Source: Rebecca billardiae RCC1528 (lineage: Eukaryota > Haptophyta). From it: a DNA stretch of 64,000 nucleotides. The stretch spans positions 2,852,001 to 2,916,000 of the forward strand of contig OZ251226.1 in the NCBI GenBank assembly GCA_965240325.2. The letters run 5' to 3'. Positions 58,800-64,000 of this stretch are shown here, one piece after another. Within the stretch, counting starts at the first letter, position 1; each line of letters starts with the position of its first letter. Both the position numbers and the translations under genes were made by a program. A model generated the notes under the pieces. That model searched no databases, was not told the origin of the DNA, and saw only the letters and a program-made list of their open reading frames with translations.

Positions 58800-60559
58800 G
58801 TGGAAATCGTTGGTCGTTTTTCGGGCGGAGGGCGGGAACGAGCATCATGGCGCACCTTGTTCGCACGTGTCGGCCAATGGCTGGGTGGCGGCGGTCACGC
58901 GGCGGCGGGTGAGCTGAGTCCGTCATCGGCTGGCGGCGGCGGGATTGACGACGACGAGTCCGACGTGCTCGATCGTTCCGGGGAGCCCGAGGCGGAGAAC
59001 ACGTACGTGTCCGGCTACATGGATGCGGACGAGCATCATGATGATCCCGTCGCTCCGCCTTGCGGCTCGCATGACGAACATGCGGCGTCGAGGAGGCGAA
59101 CATGGCGCGCGCTCAGGGCGATGCGCCAGATAGTGGCGAGCACATGTTCGTCGACGCTGCCGAGCCTATGGTCGTTGCCGAGGACGCAGAGGAGGACGCC
59201 GATGGTGGCCTGACTCTGCCGGCTGCAGCACTCGCGGCCGAGCAGCACTCGCGGCCGAGCCGGCGCGCGTCCCTGTGTCGCGCGAGGGCGGGACGGTGAA
59301 GCCGGACGCGAAGCAGGAGTGTGTGTACTTCTCTCTCCGCGCGATCGGCACCACGGCGCGTGCGGGAGCGCCGGTGCAGCCAGGCATCGGCTGGTCGAGC
59401 TCCATATCGTCGCCAGCATCAACACACTTCTTCCGGGGCCAGATGAAGATGCTGAGGCCGAGCTGGAGCCGATCAAGGTGGGTGCGTGGGCGGGCAAGTT
59501 CAACACGGCGGGAGTGTCCATCGCACCTGACCCGGAGTGGCATGCGCTCACGGCCGAGGCCGTGGCGACCAAGCCGGACTTCGCATCGGAGGTGGACGGT
59601 CTGCTGGATTGGATGAAGGAGATCATCACGGACACCGGGTTTGATGGCATTCTGTGTGCGCACGGCGGCGACTCGTACGACTTCCGCCTTCTCGCGCTCG
59701 AGCTGGCCGCCGCAGAGCGGCTGCTGCCAGCGAGGGTGCAGATGTGCGCTGACCCCGCGGCGATGGCCCGTCGCTTCAAGGAGGAGGACTGGCAGGAGTG
59801 GACCAAGGGCAAGCCGGTGATGAGCCCGAGATCCATGGTCACGTTCGAGACTCAGAGCCGCTGCGAGGCAGGCGGTGATGTGTCGGATTGGGCCGACGCA
59901 ACGGCGCTTGTCATGCACGGGCCCGCAGTCGCTGCTGCCCTGCACAAGGGCAAGGTCGGTGCGCGCTGGCTTGACGAGCCGAGCCGAGCGCGCAGCCGAC
60001 GGCGGCGGCCGCCGCCGCTGCGGCAGGGCAGCAGGTGGCAGCGCAGCGAGCGCCCACCGGCGTGATGCTCTGGGCGCGGCGGAGCCTGGCAACCTCGGCG
60101 CAGCGCGGGCACGAGCCAGTGACAGGTGCCTGGGTCGAGCTCGACATGGGTGAGATGCAGGACGAGCTGCAGCGCGTCGGCGCTGCGAGTGGCGAGCCCG
60201 TGCAGCCAGCGGCTCTCCGCGCGCACGATCTGAGGCGGCAGGACAAGATTGCAGCGGTGAAGAAGAAGGGGGCGTGACAGCGCGAGGACGGGGGCTGGCA
60301 CGCGAGCGAGGCGGCCCCATGGCCGAGCCGCGAGCTGTGCGCGCACCTAGCCGGACACGGCTTCGTCACGCGCCGGGGCAAGCTCGTGGGCGTGGCGCTG
60401 GACGGAGTCGGCGCTCTCGGCGTTGCGCTGCTCCGCTTCATACTCACGTTGCCCATTCTGTCGACGGTGGTGGCGGCGACGAACTGGCGGGCGACGCAGA
60501 AGGTGGTCGAGGTGCGGCGCGCGCGCGCGCGCGGCGTGCGACCACCGGCGAGGCGAGGC
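58800..60559 (+). pseudogene. Decayed DEDD-type 3'-5' exonuclease-like gene
   Basis: Coding-like segments continue across at least four frames: about 58800-59085 (acidic, ELSPSSAGGGGIDDDESDV), 59080-59255 (GEHMFVDAAEPMVVAEDAEE), 59255-59385 (ECVYFSLRAIGTT), 59385-59980 and 59980-60277, then the last frame continues past a TGA to about 60520. The 59385-59980 part resembles an RNase T/DnaQ-like exonuclease (GILCAHGGDSYDFRLLALEL for the ExoII motif). The ExoI motif DxE is lost (YFSLRAIGTT instead of FDxETTG). Two frame changes sit at microduplications: a 17-bp tandem copy at 59225-59258 and a GAGCC doubling at 59976-59985. A pseudogene is the simplest reading; sequencing errors or very short introns are alternatives. 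Confidence 0.5.
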
Positions 60560-60797
60560 GTTGTTTTGACAACGCCACCTGTCTCCCGCGGCGCGATCGC
60601 GGCTGCGCGCGACTGCTGTCTCATCAGGAGAAGCAGGACGGCAAGACGGTCGTCCGCCCGGGTGATCGACGACCGGTCGCATCAATATCAGTGCAATGCG
60701 TGTCAGTGCGCTGCATCAGAAGTAGTCACCGGCCGCTTCGTGCGCGTGGCAGCCGCCCGTCAATGCGGCATCGTCCGCTGCTCCGCCACCGCCACTG

Positions 60798-62582
60798 TTA
60801 CACGCTGCGGTGAGTGACGGTCTGATCGCCGACGCATTCATGACAGTGAGCAGCAGCAGCACGCAAACAATATACGGCCAAAACGCGTAAAAAGCCCCAA
60901 AATACAACTGCTCCGACGGAATTCTCCCCTGCTTGCTTTTTCACCGGGAGCACCGCCCGGAAAAAAAAGAATCGGTCCAAAACGATGGCGTCAATGTACC
61001 AGGCGCCCCCCCCTCGACCCGCCCCTCGCGCGACGGCTCTCACTCGCCGCGATGGACGAGTCGAGCGACGCCCGGCTGGGGCTAGGCGGTCCGCTCGGGG
61101 GCACGATGTGCACCGCCGCGCATCTCGCCTCCGGCCCTCCGCAGCGTCCGCGGCGAGGCCGCAAAGTGCCTGGAACCACATGGAACCACAGGGGGCGTAC
61201 GGGTACCAGGCCGAGTAACTAGGCGCGGCGGCTCGGCGCGGCTGCAGTCTGAGCGGGCAGCTCGCTTCCATCTGCAGGAACATGTGGCACCCCAGGCTGC
61301 ACGGACAGCCGCTGGTGGCAGCACGCCGGCTGATGGCTGCGGCTGCTCGCGCAGCTGACGATGCCGGCGGTGCGTCGTCAAACGACGCGGCGGCCTCCGA
61401 CAACGGCCTGCCTCCGCTGCCTGCTCGCGGATGCGCCCGCGGTGACGCTGCGAGCTCTGGCGGCGGATGCACGCAGTCTCCGCCCGCTGATCGCCTCGCG
61501 CCTGCAGAGCCGTTCAGCCCGAGCTGCGCCCCGGGCGCCACGATGGTCGTGCCGTGCACGTAAGCCAGGCACATCTCCTCGTGGAAGTGATTCTCCCCGA
61601 CAAAGGTGGGCTGCGTGCGGCCGGTGGTGTTGAACGTGCACGTGACCCGCATGCCATCGCCGTGGCGCACCAGCACAGGCGGCTTGTACGTTTTCCGCCA
61701 GAACTCCCGTGACAGCGCGACGGGCTTGCCACTCGGCGGCACGATCTCGGTGAGCGCGGCGACGCCGCGCGCGTGCACGTGATGGCTCATCGCAATGATG
61801 GCGAACGCGTCCGCGCGCAGGCTGCGGAGCACACACGTGATGCACGACGCCGGGCAGTCGAAGCGCAGGTCGAAGCGCGGCTCGCCAGGCGGGATCTTCA
61901 TCCGCGGATGGCCCGGGGTCGCGGAGTGGAGGATGGCGGTCGTGCCGATAGCCACGTGCGAGAGGATGAGGGGCGGTGTCCGTTGTGGGCGCGCCCCTGC
62001 CTGCGCGGTGCGCTTCCTGCCTGCTGTGTGGGCAGGCGCGAGCACGAGCTCCACGCCTGACTGATCGGTGAATTGCCTGGGGAGCCCATCGGCGGTGAAC
62101 TGCCTGGGGACCCCATCGGCGGGCTTGAAGTGCACCTCAAGCATCACGGTGCGCGGGAGCGCGTCCGCAAACCCGGCGGGATAACGAACTGGGTAGCCGT
62201 CAAACCAGTGCTCCGGGCAGTGCTCCGGCTTGCGTCGGTCGGCCTTGCAGGGGAAGGGTTCGCCAATTGCGCCGTGCGCGCGCTCGTCGTCGTCGCATGA
62301 ACGGATGAGGATGTGGTGGATGTTCTTTGCGTTCCCGGGCGACGCGATGAGCCGAAATCGCCGCACGACGGGTGCTGGCTCGCCTGCGGGCACGACCATT
62401 CTGAGGATGGTACACATGTACACGTCCTGCCCAGGTACCACCGTCATCTCGAACGGGCGAGGGGGCACGACACGAAGCATGGTGGTACCGCGCGTCGCCG
62501 ATGCAACCAGCTCGCCCGGCGAGGCCATGACGGCCGCCAGCCAGCACGAGATCGTCGCGCCACCACCGATGCTCGCCGCCAT
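60798..62582 (-). CDS. Copper type II ascorbate-dependent monooxygenase (DBH/PHM/MOXD1-like), secreted
   Basis: Hydroxylase using two coppers, O2 and ascorbate. 594 residues from the ATG at 62582; an earlier in-frame ATG at 62717 would overlap the divergent MFS gene and hide the signal peptide (IGGGATISCWLAAVM). All copper ligands are visible: CuA His-His in NIHHILIRSC (89-90) and His151 in LEVHFKP; CuB His268 and His270 in SHHVHARG and the Met in HEEMCLAYV (337). Cysteines of the core are also placed as in PHM. The catalytic core ends near residue 345; the remaining 250 residues are low-complexity with a hydrophobic patch (VVFWGFLRVLAVYCL) and may not all be translated. Odd: an in-frame 27-bp tandem duplication (about 62066-62119) gives DGVPRQFTA/DGLPRQFTD next to the first domain. 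Confidence 0.85.
   Translation of the reverse strand: MAASIGGGATISCWLAAVMASPGELVASATRGTTMLRVVPPRPFEMTVVPGQDVYMCTILRMVVPAGEPAPVVRRFRLIASPGNAKNIHHILIRSCDDDERAHGAIGEPFPCKADRRKPEHCPEHWFDGYPVRYPAGFADALPRTVMLEVHFKPADGVPRQFTADGLPRQFTDQSGVELVLAPAHTAGRKRTAQAGARPQRTPPLILSHVAIGTTAILHSATPGHPRMKIPPGEPRFDLRFDCPASCITCVLRSLRADAFAIIAMSHHVHARGVAALTEIVPPSGKPVALSREFWRKTYKPPVLVRHGDGMRVTCTFNTTGRTQPTFVGENHFHEEMCLAYVHGTTIVAPGAQLGLNGSAGARRSAGGDCVHPPPELAASPRAHPRAGSGGRPLSEAAASFDDAPPASSAARAAAAISRRAATSGCPCSLGCHMFLQMEASCPLRLQPRRAAAPSYSAWYPYAPCGSMWFQALCGLAADAAEGRRRDARRCTSCPRADRLAPAGRRSTRPSRRVRAVARGAGRGGGAWYIDAIVLDRFFFFRAVLPVKKQAGENSVGAVVFWGFLRVLAVYCLRAAAAHCHECVGDQTVTHRSV
62066..62119. repeat. 27-bp in-frame tandem duplication in the monooxygenase
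   Basis: Two units of CGGTGAATTGCCTGGGGAGC-like sequence differ at a few bases; each encodes a DG(V/L)PRQFT repeat. Confidence 0.8.
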
Positions 62583-62623
62583 GCTTCGGCTCGGGCGGCG
62601 GCTGAAGGGCGGGCGGAAAAAGC
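62583..62623. promoter_or_regulatory. 41-bp gap between divergent start codons
   Basis: The ATGs of the monooxygenase (62582, -) and the MFS transporter (62624, +) are only 41 bp apart, so their 5' UTRs or promoters must overlap each other's coding region, or one start lies further downstream. Confidence 0.35.
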
Positions 62624-64000
62624 ATGACTGCGCCACGCCAGAGCTCACGCCTGCTCTTGCCGGCGCTAAGTGCCGTCGCAATGCTGGGCAGCGCTGGTCT
62701 CGAGCTCGCCGTGCCATGCCTACCGTCCATGAGACGCGCCTTTCACGCGTCGATCGCTGACGTGCAGCTGACCGTCGCCTCCTACGCCGCCAGCTTTTCG
62801 CTCGGAACGCTGCTGGGCGGTTTCCTCGCAGACGGCTTGGGCGCGCGTCTCGTGCTGCTCTTTGGCGTCGGCAGCTTCTGTGTCGCGAGCGTCGCCCTCA
62901 TCAGTGCGGAGCAACTTGGACACGTGATCGCCGTGCGCGCCGCTCAGGGCGGCGCGATCGGCATGGCGAGCGTCTGCACGCAGGTGCTCGCTGCCGCCTC
63001 GTACGTTGAGCCGACCGCGTTTGCGAGAGCCTCCGGTCGGTTGCAGGTGGCGCGGCAGGTGTCAAGCACGCTGTCTCCCGCGGTGGGCGCCTACCTTGAA
63101 GATTTCTTCGGCTGGCGTAGCACGAGCATCGGCATGCTGGCCGCAGGTCTAGCCGGGCTCGTGCTCTCCCTGCTCGCACCGCTTGGGAGCCCCGGCAGCG
63201 CGGATCGAGCAGACGACCGAGGCTGTGCGCAGCAGGAGACGGCGGAGGCGACCGCCATCGCTCCTCCTGAGCTGCTCGCATCGCTGGCACGGCGTGCGTT
63301 TGCAGGCTGTGCGCACGCGCGTCTGCTGCTCGCCAGCTCCCGCCTCACAGGCCTTGTTGGCGCAGAGGCTGCCTCCTTCAGTGCGCAGAACCTGATCTTT
63401 GTGACGGCGCCACACTTCCTGCGCGGGACTGCAGCGGGGCTCTCGACGGGCGAGTTCGCGCTGGCTTACGCTTTGATTGTCTTCGCCTCCGTGTCCGCGT
63501 CTGAGGCCTTCCACCGGCTGATGCGTGCAGGCTCGTCGCCGGTCGACAATGCGCTCCGGGGCGCGGCTGCACAGCTCTGCGGCGCGGCCGCGCTTCTAGC
63601 AGCGTCTTTTGCGCCAGCGGACGCCTCGCCGTGGCTCGCCATCATTGCGCCTGCGGCTCTGCTCTCTGCGGGCCGTGGTCTCGTGGCCGTGCACACTGCG
63701 ACTGCCGTGACCAACGCCGCCCCAGGCCTCACGGGCGCCGCCGTCGGCCTCATGTTCTGCATGCGAAACCTGACTTTGAGCGCAGTCATCGCGCTCACAG
63801 GTGCCACGTACACGCATGCGCCGCCCGATCGTGTGGCGACAGCGATGTCGGATGCGGCAGGGGCGGTCTCCAGGGCCGAGCGTCCCCCATTGTGGCCGCT
63901 GGCGTGCATTGTCGCCGCACTGGAGCTTTGCAGCCTGGCCGGCCTCGTTCGAGCTGCAGCTGGTCCGCCTGCAGCCACTGCTGCCGTTGGAACGGCGGAT
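62624..64000 (+). CDS. MFS transporter, DHA1 (Bcr/CflA-like) group, 3' end outside window
   Basis: Proton-coupled drug or metabolite exporter. The frame is open from the ATG at 62624 to the end of the window (459 codons, no stop). Twelve-helix MFS layout is visible: helix 1 (LPALSAVAMLGSAGLELAV), then PCLPSMRRAFHASIADVQLT, and the MFS motif A region GGFLADGLGARLVLLFG between helices 2 and 3. ALISAEQLGHVIAVRAAQGG and motif-C-like SPAVGAYLEDFFGWRS follow, matching the Bcr/CflA subfamily's proline/glycine-rich helix 5. A hydrophilic loop (about residues 195-215) separates the halves. Single exon as far as seen. Divergent from the monooxygenase. Confidence 0.85.
   Translation, partial: MTAPRQSSRLLLPALSAVAMLGSAGLELAVPCLPSMRRAFHASIADVQLTVASYAASFSLGTLLGGFLADGLGARLVLLFGVGSFCVASVALISAEQLGHVIAVRAAQGGAIGMASVCTQVLAAASYVEPTAFARASGRLQVARQVSSTLSPAVGAYLEDFFGWRSTSIGMLAAGLAGLVLSLLAPLGSPGSADRADDRGCAQQETAEATAIAPPELLASLARRAFAGCAHARLLLASSRLTGLVGAEAASFSAQNLIFVTAPHFLRGTAAGLSTGEFALAYALIVFASVSASEAFHRLMRAGSSPVDNALRGAAAQLCGAAALLAASFAPADASPWLAIIAPAALLSAGRGLVAVHTATAVTNAAPGLTGAAVGLMFCMRNLTLSAVIALTGATYTHAPPDRVATAMSDAAGAVSRAERPPLWPLACIVAALELCSLAGLVRAAAGPPAATAAVGTAD

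Overview
This is a GC-rich nuclear segment from a eukaryotic microalga. The eukaryotic signs are spliced genes, an axonemal dynein heavy chain, a MYST histone acetyltransferase, a calpain, nucleolin-like RRM genes and sulfotransferases. Introns are short (about 80-190 bp) and GC-rich; almost all begin GTGCG and end GCAG. One MATE transporter has a signal-peptide-plus-basic leader that looks like targeting to a secondary, red-lineage plastid, and a plant-type rhamnose-synthesis enzyme is present. Together these suggest a haptophyte or a similar red-lineage flagellate. That assignment is inference; no rRNA or organelle marker is present.

Layout: 1-4788 holds the 3' end of an outer-arm-type dynein heavy chain (+). 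4789-11147 is a gene-poor repeat island with a 1.96-kb element bounded by 51-bp inverted repeats, a nested 77-bp MITE-like element and a 111-bp palindrome built from a tRNA-like half. 11148-12542 is a sulfotransferase (-). 12978-13734 is a 757-bp element with perfect 42-bp inverted repeats. 14172-23026 is gene-dense: a multipass membrane protein (-), a tandem Agenet/Tudor protein (+), a lineage-specific membrane protein (-), a Nudix hydrolase (+) and a MYST acetyltransferase (+). 23027-28556 is largely empty, but a small three-exon membrane-protein gene can be assembled at 26975-27435 (-).

28557-42451 holds a secreted Cys-rich protein (-), a PUB-UIM-RanBP2 zinc finger-calpain (+), a nucleotide-rhamnose synthase/epimerase-reductase (-), a plastid-type MATE transporter (-), a HIRIP3-like histone chaperone (-) and a myristoylated ankyrin-like protein (+). 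42452-47832 is a second repeat island: long CT and TA microsatellites, a duplicated ~105-bp block in which a 50-bp tRNA-like segment is flipped between copies, and a 1.73-kb gag-only element with identical 116-bp terminal direct repeats.

48110-64000 holds a three-RRM nucleolin-like protein (+), an FtsJ-like methyltransferase (+), a second sulfotransferase (-), a coiled-coil protein with a CC1-box-like start (+), a secreted ATP-grasp protein (-), a decayed DEDD-exonuclease-like gene (+), a copper type II monooxygenase (-) and the 5' part of a DHA1-type MFS transporter (+) that runs off the window.

The genes do not form one pathway. Grouped by job they cover flagellar motility (dynein; possibly the CC1-box coiled coil), chromatin and nucleolus (Agenet, MYST, HIRIP3-like, nucleolin-like), the cell surface and secretory pathway (two sulfotransferases, rhamnose synthesis, secreted Cys-rich, ATP-grasp and monooxygenase proteins) and transport (MATE, MFS). 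A recurring layout is the head-to-head pair with a very short shared upstream region.
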